Assembly (NCBI RefSeq): GCF_011516655.1
Contig: NZ_WOSV01000002.1
Coordinates: 1-64,000, forward strand
Direction of reading: 5' to 3'
Source of the DNA: Acetobacter thailandicus
GTDB taxonomy: Bacteria; Pseudomonadota; Alphaproteobacteria; Acetobacterales; Acetobacteraceae
Length of the DNA stretch: 64,000 bases
The first letter of the stretch is position 1. Each line of letters opens with the position of its first letter. The notes beneath the pieces are model-generated. The model was not told where the DNA came from, did not search any database, and saw only the letters and a list, made by a program, of their open reading frames with translations. The position numbers and the translations under genes were made by a program. Positions 37,703 through 46,422 of the stretch are shown here, piece after piece.

Positions 37703-40195
37703 TCAATGCGGCAAAGTAACCGCAGCCGCATTTTGTTTTGACTCCAGAACAGACTCTGCAACATCTTCCCATTCAATCGGCTTGAGCTTATGTGTCAATG
37801 CCAGAGCCAGAACTTCATCAACATGTGCGACAGGAACAATCTTCAGCGCATCCTTGATAGAAGATGGTATTTCCACGAGATCTTTTTCATTGTCTTTAGG
37901 AATAAAGACAAGTCTGATCCCGGATCTGACCGCGGCCAGAAGCTTCTCTTTAAGCCCGCCAATAGCAAGAACACGACCACGCAGAGTAATTTCGCCCGTC
38001 ATAGCCACATCACGACGCACAGGAATGCCTGTCATGACACTAACAAAGGATGTCACCATCGCAATACCGGCAGATGGCCCATCTTTTGGTGTTGCGCCTT
38101 CAGGCACATGGACGTGGAAATTACGCTTTTCAAAGAGTGTTGGCAGAATACCATAGGCCGGAGCACGGCTTTTTACGAAAGAAAATGCCGCAGATACACT
38201 CTCCTTCATAACATCACCGAGTTTACCCGTTTCAACAACACCGCCCTTACCTGGGGTCATAACACTTTCAATAGTAAGTATCTCACCACCGACTTCAGTC
38301 CATGCCAGCCCGGTTACCATACCGACCATATCTTCGTCTTCGGTCTCGCCGTAGCGGAAGCGTTTAACACCTGCGAGTTTTTCCAGATTCTCTTCGGTGA
38401 TGTCCATCTTCGTGACTTTACCAGTCACGATTTCCTTGACGACTTTACGCGCAAGATTCGCAATCTCACGCTCAAGATTTCTGACACCTGCCTCACGCGT
38501 ATAATAACGAATCAGGTCACGCAAAGCCCCGTCGGTAACTGACCACTCTTCAGTTTTAAGATTATGAGCCTCAGCCTGCTTTGCCAGAAGATGACGGCGG
38601 CATATTTCAAGCTTTTCATCCTCAGTGTAACCTGACAGACGAATGATCTCCATACGGTCCAGCAACGGCTGCGGCATGTTAAGGCTGTTCGCTGTCGTCA
38701 CAAACATTACGTCAGACAGGTCATACTCAACTTCAAGGTAATGATCGGCAAATGAGCTATTCTGTTCAGGATCAAGCACCTCAAGCAAAGCAGAGGCCGG
38801 GTCACCACGCCAGTCAGCGCCAAGCTTGTCAATTTCATCCAGCAGAAAGAGCGGATTAGAGACTTTAGCTTTCTTCATACCCTGGATAATTTTACCCGGC
38901 ATTGAGCCTATATAGGTACGACGATGACCGCGTATCTCTGCTTCATCCCTCACCCCGCCAAGAGACATCCGGACGTACTGGCGGCCTGTGGCTTTCGCAA
39001 TCGACCGGGCAAGAGTTGTTTTACCAACACCCGGGGGGCCAACAAGACAAAGAATCGGACCCTTTAATTTCTGAGAGCGACTCTGCACTGCCAGATACTC
39101 AAGAATACGCTCTTTCACTTTATCGAGGGCATAATGACCATCGCTAAGGACTTTTTCCGCTTCACCCAGGTCATGACGAATTTTACTACGTTTTTTCCAG
39201 GGGATACCTAAAAGCCAGTCAAGATAATTTCTGACAACAGTCGACTCTGCTGACATGGCACTCATGCCACGGAATTTTTTAAGCTCAGCAATAGCTTTAT
39301 CACGAGCCTCTTTCGAAAGCCGGGTTTTTGCTATGCGTTCTTCAATCTCAGTCAGCTCGTCTTTGCCGTCCTCGCCTTCACCGAGCTCCTTCTGAATGGC
39401 TTTAAGCTGCTCATTCAGATAATACTCACGCTGTGTTTTCTCCATCTGGCGTTTAACACGGTTGCGAATTTTCTTCTCAACCTGGAGAACACCAATTTCA
39501 GCTTCAATATGAGCAAGTACTTTTTCCATCTGCTCAACAACAGACGGCGTCTCAAGAATTTCCTGCTTTTCAAAAATCTTGAGGTTAAGGTGGCTGGCAA
39601 CTGTATCAACAAGACGAGATAAATCTGTAATCTGCCCCAGGGAAACCAGAACCTCAGAGGCAACTTTCTTGTTCAGTTTAATATATTCTTCAAACTGAGA
39701 AACAATTGTACGTCCCAGCGCCTCAGCTTCTGAACTCACATCCTGACTGCCGGCAACATCCTGAATATCTGCTTCAAAATGGCCTTCAACTTCATGCAGA
39801 TGTTCTATTCTGGCACGGCGCACACCCTCTACCAGGACTTTAACTGTGCCGTCAGGCAGCTTGAGAAGCTGCAGAATAGTGGAAACTGTACCAAAGCGAT
39901 AAATATCATCAGCGCCCGGGTCATCAAGTGCTGCATCCTTTTGTGCCACAAGAAGGATCTGACGATCTTCACGTGTAACAGACTCAAGCGCTTTAACCGA
40001 TTTTTCCCGCCCTACAAATAAAGGCACTATCATATGAGGGAAAACGACAATGTCACGTAAAGGCAGAACAGCGATACGATTCGCACCCTGAGCTTCAGAA
40101 ACAGAACCCACTTCAACAGCAACCGTTGTAAGTTCTTTATTTTCAGCCGGCGCTTTTTTCTTGCGTTTTACAGTCGTTTTTTTTTCTTCTGCCAT
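37703..40195 (-). CDS. lon: ATP-dependent protease Lon
   Basis: An 830-residue AAA+ serine protease that degrades damaged and regulatory proteins. The N-terminal substrate domain starts IAVLPLRDIVVFPHMIVPLFVG. Walker A is GPPGVGKTTLA, and the catalytic dyad is Ser708 in PKDGPSAGIAM and Lys749 in IGGLKEKL. The ATG at 40195 (MAEEKK) sits 8 nt after GGAGG; upstream in-frame codons have no such support. The first 30 residues are rich in Lys. A 27-nt palindrome lies about 90 nt upstream of the start. Confidence 0.95.
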   Translation of the reverse strand: MAEEKKTTVKRKKKAPAENKELTTVAVEVGSVSEAQGANRIAVLPLRDIVVFPHMIVPLFVGREKSVKALESVTREDRQILLVAQKDAALDDPGADDIYRFGTVSTILQLLKLPDGTVKVLVEGVRRARIEHLHEVEGHFEADIQDVAGSQDVSSEAEALGRTIVSQFEEYIKLNKKVASEVLVSLGQITDLSRLVDTVASHLNLKIFEKQEILETPSVVEQMEKVLAHIEAEIGVLQVEKKIRNRVKRQMEKTQREYYLNEQLKAIQKELGEGEDGKDELTEIEERIAKTRLSKEARDKAIAELKKFRGMSAMSAESTVVRNYLDWLLGIPWKKRSKIRHDLGEAEKVLSDGHYALDKVKERILEYLAVQSRSQKLKGPILCLVGPPGVGKTTLARSIAKATGRQYVRMSLGGVRDEAEIRGHRRTYIGSMPGKIIQGMKKAKVSNPLFLLDEIDKLGADWRGDPASALLEVLDPEQNSSFADHYLEVEYDLSDVMFVTTANSLNMPQPLLDRMEIIRLSGYTEDEKLEICRRHLLAKQAEAHNLKTEEWSVTDGALRDLIRYYTREAGVRNLEREIANLARKVVKEIVTGKVTKMDITEENLEKLAGVKRFRYGETEDEDMVGMVTGLAWTEVGGEILTIESVMTPGKGGVVETGKLGDVMKESVSAAFSFVKSRAPAYGILPTLFEKRNFHVHVPEGATPKDGPSAGIAMVTSFVSVMTGIPVRRDVAMTGEITLRGRVLAIGGLKEKLLAAVRSGIRLVFIPKDNEKDLVEIPSSIKDALKIVPVAHVDEVLALALTHKLKPIEWEDVAESVLESKQNAAAVTLPH

Positions 40196-40285
40196 AACCA
40201 TGACCTCCTTCAAGGACGATCCAGACCTGGCACCCGCCTGGCGGCATACCCCTGTGGTCTGCGAGGGCCATAAAGCCCCCTTCTT

Positions 40286-40312
40286 GTGTTTGCTACATAT
40301 TGTAGCAAACAC
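40286..40312. promoter_or_regulatory. Perfect 27-nt palindrome upstream of lon
   Basis: Two 12-nt arms, GTGTTTGCTACA and TGTAGCAAACAC, flank TAT. It lies between the clpX stop and lon, about 90 nt before the lon start. There is no U-run on the minus strand, so an operator is as likely as a terminator. Its core GCTAC...GTAGC recurs in swapped order upstream of clpP. Confidence 0.55.
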
Positions 40313-40370
40313 CGCACTTAACAATGGATTTAAAGGTCAGACCGGGATTTTTTTTTCTAAAAATATCGCT

Positions 40371-41636
40371 TCAGGCTGACTGTTCTGCAGAAACGTCGTC
40401 TTTTTTACCATAAACATAAACCGGTGGTGTCTTCTCATCGGCAACATCATGGTTCACGACAACTTCCTGAATATCTGACATCCCAGGAAGATCAAACATC
40501 GTCGACATCAGAATGCTCTCCATAATAGAGCGCAGTCCTCTGGCGCCTGTCTGACGTTTAATGGCCCGGTCTGCAATGACTTTCAGAGCATCATCCGTGA
40601 AAACCAGATCAACATTTTCCATCTGGAACAGACGCTGATACTGCTTCACAAGCGCGTTTTTAGGCGCAGTCAGGATACTGATAAGAGCTGCCTCATCGAG
40701 ATCACCAAGCGTTGCCAGCACAGGCAAACGACCAATAAATTCAGGAATAAGACCAAACTTCATCAGATCTTCAGGCTCTACATCCTGCAAAATCTCGCCG
40801 GTTTTACGCTCGTCAACAGAGGTAACATCTGCTCCGAAACCCATACCAACACCCTTACCTCGTGCTGAGATAATTTTATCCAGTCCGGCAAACGCACCGC
40901 CACAGATAAAGAGCATGTTGGTCGTATCAACCTGAAGGAATTCCTGCTGCGGATGCTTACGCCCACCCTGAGGGGGAACAGAAGCAACTGTGCCTTCCAT
41001 CAGCTTCAGCAGAGCCTGCTGAACACCCTCACCACTCACATCGCGTGTGATAGACGGGTTATCTGATTTGCGGGAAATTTTATCAATTTCGTCAATATAG
41101 ACGATACCGCGCTGAGCACGCTCAACATTATAATCGGCTGCCTGAAGAAGTTTGAGAATAATGTTCTCAACATCTTCACCAACATATCCGGCCTCGGTCA
41201 GAGTCGTCGCATCTGCCATTGTGAAGGGCACATCAAGAATGCGGGCAAGTGTCTGAGCAAGAAGCGTCTTACCTGAACCTGTCGGGCCGATCAGCAGAAT
41301 GTTAGATTTTGCAATCTCAACTTCGCCGCTTTTAGCAACCTGGGTCAGACGTTTGTAATGATTATGTACAGCTACTGAGAGAACTTTTTTTGCCTGGAAC
41401 TGACCAATGACATAATCGTCCAGAATTTTACAGATCTCTTTGGGGGTAGGAACACCCTCACGTGAGCTGACCTGAGATGTCTTATGCTCTTCACGGATAA
41501 TATCCATGCAAAGCTCGACACATTCATCACAGATAAAAACGGTTGGACCTGCAATTAATTTTCTGACCTCATGCTGCGACTTGCCGCAGAATGAGCAGTA
41601 CAATGTATTCTTGGAATCGCCTGTTTTCGCGTTCAT
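40371..41636 (-). CDS. clpX: ATP-dependent Clp protease ATP-binding subunit ClpX
   Basis: A 421-residue AAA+ unfoldase that feeds ClpP. The N-terminal zinc domain has CSFCGKS and [10 protein letters not shown]. Walker A is [15 protein letters not shown], Walker B is [10 protein letters not shown], and [12 protein letters not shown] is near the ClpP-binding region. It starts 120 nt after clpP on the same strand. Confidence 0.95.
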   Translation of the reverse strand: MNAKTGDSKNTLYCSFCGKSQHEVRKLIAGPTVFICDECVELCMDIIREEHKTSQVSSREGVPTPKEICKILDDYVIGQFQAKKVLSVAVHNHYKRLTQVAKSGEVEIAKSNILLIGPTGSGKTLLAQTLARILDVPFTMADATTLTEAGYVGEDVENIILKLLQAADYNVERAQRGIVYIDEIDKISRKSDNPSITRDVSGEGVQQALLKLMEGTVASVPPQGGRKHPQQEFLQVDTTNMLFICGGAFAGLDKIISARGKGVGMGFGADVTSVDERKTGEILQDVEPEDLMKFGLIPEFIGRLPVLATLGDLDEAALISILTAPKNALVKQYQRLFQMENVDLVFTDDALKVIADRAIKRQTGARGLRSIMESILMSTMFDLPGMSDIQEVVVNHDVADEKTPPVYVYGKKDDVSAEQSA

Positions 41637-41756
41637 GAGTGCACTCCCTCGATCATCCAGGACCCCAGAAAACCGCAGGTCGCCTTGTTCATCTTATCAG
41701 CACCGTACGAAGCAGAGACTGCCCCTGCAGTGCTGAAAATAACTTTATAAACCAGG

Positions 41757-42422
41757 TTAAGGATGATTTTTATCCTTCCCCGCTGTCTGTTCCGTTGCTT
41801 TATGATGGCTGATAACTTTATCAACTATACCAAAGCTACGCGCTTCCTCTGCAGACATATAGCTGTCACGCTCAAGTTTATTCTCAATATCCTCGAGAGA
41901 CTGCCCGGTATGCTCGCGATAAATTTCGTTCAGACGCTGACGAATAATCAGAATTTCTTTTGCCTGAATTTCAATATCACTGGCCTGCCCCTGCGCACCA
42001 CCTGATGGCTGGTGCACCATGACGCGTGCATTAGGCAGAATAAAGCGACGACCTTTCTCGCCACCAGCCAGGAGCAGAGACCCCATAGAGGCAGCCTGAC
42101 CAATACACACTGTGCTGACAGGGCTGCGGATATATTGCATCGTGTCATAAATCGCAAGACCAGCCGACACAACGCCACCCGGACTGTTGATGTAAAAAGA
42201 AATCTCTTTTGTCGGGTTTACACTCTCAAGATAGAGAAGCTGAGCAGAAATAACAGACGCAACCTGATCGTAAACAGGGCCTGTCAGAAAAATAATCCGC
42301 TCCTGAAGCAGACGGGAATAAATATCGAAAGCCCGTTCACCCCGAGATGTCTGCTCAACCACCATGGGTACTAGAGCATTACTAAAAATCTCAACGGGAT
42401 TAGTATCCCTCATATCAATCAT
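41757..42422 (-). CDS. clpP: ATP-dependent Clp protease proteolytic subunit ClpP
   Basis: A 221-residue serine peptidase forming the tetradecameric Clp chamber. The triad is Ser112 ([14 protein letters not shown]), His137 ([11 protein letters not shown]) and Asp186 ([11 protein letters not shown]). The start is uncertain between ATG 42422 and ATG 42413; GGGA is best spaced for the latter, and a further upstream TTG is unlikely. It precedes clpX. Confidence 0.93.
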   Translation of the reverse strand: MIDMRDTNPVEIFSNALVPMVVEQTSRGERAFDIYSRLLQERIIFLTGPVYDQVASVISAQLLYLESVNPTKEISFYINSPGGVVSAGLAIYDTMQYIRSPVSTVCIGQAASMGSLLLAGGEKGRRFILPNARVMVHQPSGGAQGQASDIEIQAKEILIIRQRLNEIYREHTGQSLEDIENKLERDSYMSAEEARSFGIVDKVISHHKATEQTAGKDKNHP

Positions 42423-42510
42423 TCCCGTAAAAAACCTGCTCAAGCCTTATCCCTCACACATAGTGCAGGAAGGAGCAGCTCAGGCACTCCAGACTAAAGA
42501 TAGAGAAAAT

Positions 42511-42525
42511 GTAGCAATATGCTAC
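42511..42525. promoter_or_regulatory. Small palindrome upstream of clpP
   Basis: GTAGC (42511-42515) and GCTAC (42521-42525) flank AATAT, about 90 nt upstream of the clpP start. The same pentamers form the core of the larger palindrome upstream of lon at a similar distance. Function unknown. Confidence 0.35.
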
Positions 42526-42547
42526 CCCGGAACGGAAAAAGAGGCAC

Positions 42548-42581
42548 AAAAAAATGTCCCGTCAGAATTTTCTGACGGGAC
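42548..42581 (-). terminator. Intrinsic terminator of tig
   Basis: A perfect 26-nt palindrome (GTCCCGTCAGAAT with its complement, 42556-42581) is followed on the minus strand by ATTTTTTT. It begins about 10 nt after the tig stop. Confidence 0.9.
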
Positions 42582-42590
42582 TGGAAGGCA

Positions 42591-43922
42591 TTAAATGCTG
42601 GCTTCCGGGTTTTCCGCCAGCTCTTCTGGAGAGACTTCTTTGTCTTCCACCTTAGCCAGCTCCAGCAGATAATCGATAACTTTATTTTCGAAAATCGGCC
42701 CACGGATCGTTTCAATCGCCTGTGGATTACTCTGGAAGAACTGCAGAACCTGCTGTTCCTGACCGGGGTAGCGGGCCATTTCTGCCTGCAGCGCACGGTT
42801 CATTTCTTCCTGAGTGATGCTGATCGTGTTTCTGCGACCAATTTCAGCCAGCCACAGACCCAGCTTCACACGACGTTCTGCGATCTTACGGTAATCAGCA
42901 CGCAGGGTGTCTTCGTCTTTTTCTTTGTCTTCGTCATCAAGCTGACCAGCTTTTTTGTCAGCTTCAACACGCTGCCAGATCTGCTCAAATTCTGCATCGA
43001 TCATGCTTTCCGGCGCTGAGAAATCAGCTTTTTCGGCCAGAACATCAAGCAGATCACGTTTAATGCGCAGACGTGACACGCGGTCATATTCGCCTTCAAG
43101 CTGCTGACGCACCATGCTGCGCAGCTCTTCAAGGCTACCAAGGCCAACTTTCTTTGCCAGCTCATCGTCAAGAGCTGCAGCAACAGGTTTTTTCAGAGCT
43201 TTAGCTTTGATGTCGAACGTGACTTCTTTGCCAGCCAGCTCAGCTGCACCGTAATCAGCCGGGAAAGTAACCGTGATCACTTTCTCTTCACCAGCTTTTA
43301 TACCGGCAATCTGCTCAGCAAAACCGGGGATAAAGCCCTGGCCACCAATTTCAACATTAACATCCTGAGCTGTACCACCTTCGAAAGGAACACCATTGTC
43401 CTTACCTTCGAAGTCAACAGTCACGACATCACCGGTTTCAGCCGGACGATCTTCTTCAATCACCTCGAAGCTGCGCTGATTTTTAGCAATATCATTCAGA
43501 ACATCGTCAACAGCTTTATCGCTGACAGCTGCTTTGAGGCGGGTAAGCTCAACACCTGACAGGTCAGGATCTGCTATTTCCGGCAGAATTTCAGCTTCAA
43601 CAGTGAATGATACGTCCTGCCCTGCTTCCTGGCCTGAAACCAGATCAACTTTAGGCTGACCGCTCGGGCGCAGACCACGCTCTTCAAAAACTGTTTTCAG
43701 CGTATCTGAAACAACCTGCTCCAGAACTTCGCTGCGAACAGCTTCGCCATAGCGCTGCTTTGCAAGAGTGAGAGGCACTTTCCCTGGACGGAAACCGGGA
43801 AGCTTCAGATTTCCTGCTACTTCTTTAAGGCGCGCATCCTGTTTTGCTGCGATATCTGCTGCAGGGATCGTAACGGTGAAACCACGTTTCAACCCTTCGG
43901 AAAGAGTCTCAGTAACCTGCAT
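42591..43922 (-). CDS. tig: Trigger factor
   Basis: A 443-residue ribosome-associated chaperone and peptidyl-prolyl isomerase. The N-terminal ribosome-binding domain has GFRPGKVPLTLAKQRYG, close to the GFRxGKxP signature. The FKBP-type domain (about 150-245) has TGDVVTVDFEGKDNGVPFEG. A helical C-terminal chaperone domain follows. It lies upstream of clpP, as in many bacteria, with its own terminator. Confidence 0.95.
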   Translation of the reverse strand: MQVTETLSEGLKRGFTVTIPAADIAAKQDARLKEVAGNLKLPGFRPGKVPLTLAKQRYGEAVRSEVLEQVVSDTLKTVFEERGLRPSGQPKVDLVSGQEAGQDVSFTVEAEILPEIADPDLSGVELTRLKAAVSDKAVDDVLNDIAKNQRSFEVIEEDRPAETGDVVTVDFEGKDNGVPFEGGTAQDVNVEIGGQGFIPGFAEQIAGIKAGEEKVITVTFPADYGAAELAGKEVTFDIKAKALKKPVAAALDDELAKKVGLGSLEELRSMVRQQLEGEYDRVSRLRIKRDLLDVLAEKADFSAPESMIDAEFEQIWQRVEADKKAGQLDDEDKEKDEDTLRADYRKIAERRVKLGLWLAEIGRRNTISITQEEMNRALQAEMARYPGQEQQVLQFFQSNPQAIETIRGPIFENKVIDYLLELAKVEDKEVSPEELAENPEASI

Positions 43923-44011
43923 TGGCCAGGCCTTCCTTTCGGTACAAATAAAAAATCCCGCATCGTGCCGAAAGGCTGCTGCGGATCAGACGGAGCTACC
44001 AACAATAATGT

Positions 44012-44096
<85 letters not shown>

Positions 44097-44173
44097 ACAG
44101 CTTTAAACTGCTCCGTCATAAGTTGCGTGGACTTAGCGCAGAGCGAAGCACTCTGCAAGAGCAGTGATTGCAA

Positions 44174-45658
44174 TTAATCGAAAGAACTGAGCATCTGCAG
44201 CCGCGTTGCTTTTTCACGCGCACTCCCCAGAAAACGATCCAGATCCTCCGCAAGCGGCCATGATCCAGCCTCCAGGCCTGCCTCACCATGCAGCCAGACA
44301 CCTGCACAGGCGGCCTCCCAGGCTGACATCCCCGCTGCCAGCAAAGCAGCAATAACCCCGGAAAGAGTATCCCCTGAGCCCGCAGTTGCCAGGGCAGGAC
44401 TCGCGTGGTTATTAATCGCAAGACGCCCGTCAGGCGCAGCTATCAGCGTTGACGCGCCTTTAAGCACCACAACCGCGCATGTCAGACGTGCGGCCCGGCG
44501 TACCTGTCCTGGCAGATCCGCCTCCGGCGCTCCAAATAATCTGGTAAACTCTCCGCTATGTGGCGTCATAACAGCAACACCACGTAATTTTTCCGGATCA
44601 CCGGCACAGGCTGACAGAAGCCCGGCATCAGCCAGTATGGTTTTCTTTGCGCGCAATAAAACTGGCAAAGCCTGCAAGGCCTCAGCCTCAGTCAGCCCAG
44701 GCCCGCACACCCACACCCTGCGTCGCGAATCAGCCATCAGGTCACCAAGCGGCTCTTCATCTACCACAAGCCCAGGCATCCCCATGCGATAAGCCGAAGC
44801 ATCACTCCCTGCGGCCACCCGCACAAGCCCTGCCCCGACGGCTCTCGCACCACCGGCACACAGGCGCGCGGCCCCGGGCATGACATGCCCGGCACAGATA
44901 CTGACAACACCCCGGCTGTATTTGTGATCCTCAGGGGACGGTAACGGCAACTGCCATAAGCCTGGCTCATTACACCAGGTACGTGGCGCCACCTGCTCAG
45001 GCACGACATCAGGCATTCCAATATCTGCCAGCACCAGTTCACCCATAAGGCTACGAGCCGGATAAAGCAGATGCCCCGGCTTAAAACGCACGAAAGTGAC
45101 AGTCATTTCTGCGGGCGATACAACTCCACACAATGCACCGGTCGCACCATCAACCCCCGAAGGCACATCAATCGCAACAATGCGACGCGCTGCCTGTAAA
45201 AGGTCTGATACATCGTTCGCCAGATCACGCTTCAGACCTGCACCAAAAACTGCATCGATCACCAGATCGGCCCGCTCAGCTTCAGCCGGCGTAAATGGCA
45301 CCCGGGGCCCTTTAAAAAGCCTGGCAGACTCCGATGCCTCGGCCCTGCCCCCGCCATCCGGGCAGGAGGCCACAGCAACAGGCCAGCCTGCATTGAAGAG
45401 ATATCGTGCTGCAGCATAGCCATCAGCACCGTTATTGCCCGGCCCACACACAACCAGCACACGGCACGGCCTGAAATGCCGCCGCACTGCTCTGGCAACC
45501 GCACGCCCGGCGGCATCAATCAGGGCAGAAACCGGTTTCAGATCCTGGGCCAGGCGATCAGCCTGTGCCATTTCAGCCGGTGTAAAAAGAGCGAGAGCCG
45601 AACGTCGTGATATGGGCAACACTGCCTCCTCTATCCCGCCAGACAACAGAATACTCAC
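44174..45658 (-). CDS. nnr: Bifunctional NAD(P)HX epimerase / ADP-dependent NAD(P)HX dehydratase
   Basis: A 494-residue repair enzyme for hydrated NADH and NADPH. The N-terminal epimerase (YjeF_N) domain has VVCGPGNNGADGYAAARYL and AIDVPSGVDGATG. The C-terminal dehydratase (ribokinase-like) domain has TPHSGEFTRLFG, VVLKGASTLIA and ATAGSGDTLSGVIAALLA. GTG at 45658 is chosen because a strong promoter (-10 at 45696-45701) would put the transcript start near 45689, downstream of the alternative ATG at 45694. Codon use looks richer in G+C than its neighbours by eye. Confidence 0.9.
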   Translation of the reverse strand: MSILLSGGIEEAVLPISRRSALALFTPAEMAQADRLAQDLKPVSALIDAAGRAVARAVRRHFRPCRVLVVCGPGNNGADGYAAARYLFNAGWPVAVASCPDGGGRAEASESARLFKGPRVPFTPAEAERADLVIDAVFGAGLKRDLANDVSDLLQAARRIVAIDVPSGVDGATGALCGVVSPAEMTVTFVRFKPGHLLYPARSLMGELVLADIGMPDVVPEQVAPRTWCNEPGLWQLPLPSPEDHKYSRGVVSICAGHVMPGAARLCAGGARAVGAGLVRVAAGSDASAYRMGMPGLVVDEEPLGDLMADSRRRVWVCGPGLTEAEALQALPVLLRAKKTILADAGLLSACAGDPEKLRGVAVMTPHSGEFTRLFGAPEADLPGQVRRAARLTCAVVVLKGASTLIAAPDGRLAINNHASPALATAGSGDTLSGVIAALLAAGMSAWEAACAGVWLHGEAGLEAGSWPLAEDLDRFLGSAREKATRLQMLSSFD

Positions 45659-45695
45659 TTGCACCTGAGCGCCTGGCTTGGCAATCAGTATCATA

Positions 45696-45724
45696 ATTAT
45701 AGGTCTGTACGGGCTGCTTGTCAG
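45696..45724 (-). promoter_or_regulatory. Sigma-70-type promoter of nnr
   Basis: On the minus strand CTGACA (45724-45719) and TATAAT (45701-45696) are separated by 17 nt. This is a near-consensus promoter pointing at the NAD(P)HX repair gene. Confidence 0.7.
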
Positions 45725-45793
45725 CTTAATGACGTGGCCTTACTGGTTAAAACGACGAAACCCTCAGCGGTTTCCTGCATCTGCGGAGTCTCT

Positions 45794-46249
45794 ATGTCTT
45801 ACCCTGTTTTGTGGAGCCTCATCCTCGCTCTGCACATTATCAGTATCTGCGTGTGGATCGGAGGAGGCTTTTATGCCGTAGTTGTTCTGCGCCCCAGCCT
45901 GAGCCTGCTCGACAACACACAACGCAGCTCTGTGCATCTTCAGACACTTCAGCGTTTCTTTAAAATGCTGAAACATATTGTGCCGACTGTGCTCATTACC
46001 GGCTGGCTCATGATTATTCACGAAGGAGGTTTTGCACACGCCCCCTGGACAACTAACGTCATGCAGGCAATCGGCCTGATCATGGCGATTCTTTTCATCA
46101 GAATACTCAGCGGCCCTTACCAGAAATTACGCCGCGCCATTCGCCCGCAACCAGCCACATTTGATGCTGTACGCAAGCAAATCATGCTCATTGTGGCACT
46201 CGGCCTGCTGACTGTTGTCGTGGCATCAATGGGACACCCTTTCCTTTAA
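45794..46249 (+). CDS. Small integral membrane protein (CopD-like domain)
   Basis: A 151-residue protein with four predicted helices: ILALHIISICVWIGGGFYAVVVL, IVPTVLITGWLMII, MQAIGLIMAILFI and IMLIVALGLLTVVVAS. The paired His-Trp pattern of the first helix resembles CopD/HemJ-type membrane families, which may bind haem or copper. The ATG at 45794 has GGAG upstream. Function is unknown. It is divergent from nnr and stands alone. Confidence 0.6.
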   Translation: MSYPVLWSLILALHIISICVWIGGGFYAVVVLRPSLSLLDNTQRSSVHLQTLQRFFKMLKHIVPTVLITGWLMIIHEGGFAHAPWTTNVMQAIGLIMAILFIRILSGPYQKLRRAIRPQPATFDAVRKQIMLIVALGLLTVVVASMGHPFL

Positions 46250-46422
46250 TCGAATCGTAACGCACAGGAAAACTTGATTCTCAGTGCAAATCGCTTTATC
46301 GGAACACCGTGCGACCGGCTTTAAACTCTTCACTCTTGCCCTGGTCTTAAATAGTGCAAACAGTAAAGTTTTGAGCCGGTTAGTGTGCGATTAATCACGA
46401 CTGACTTAAACCCGAGAGCATA

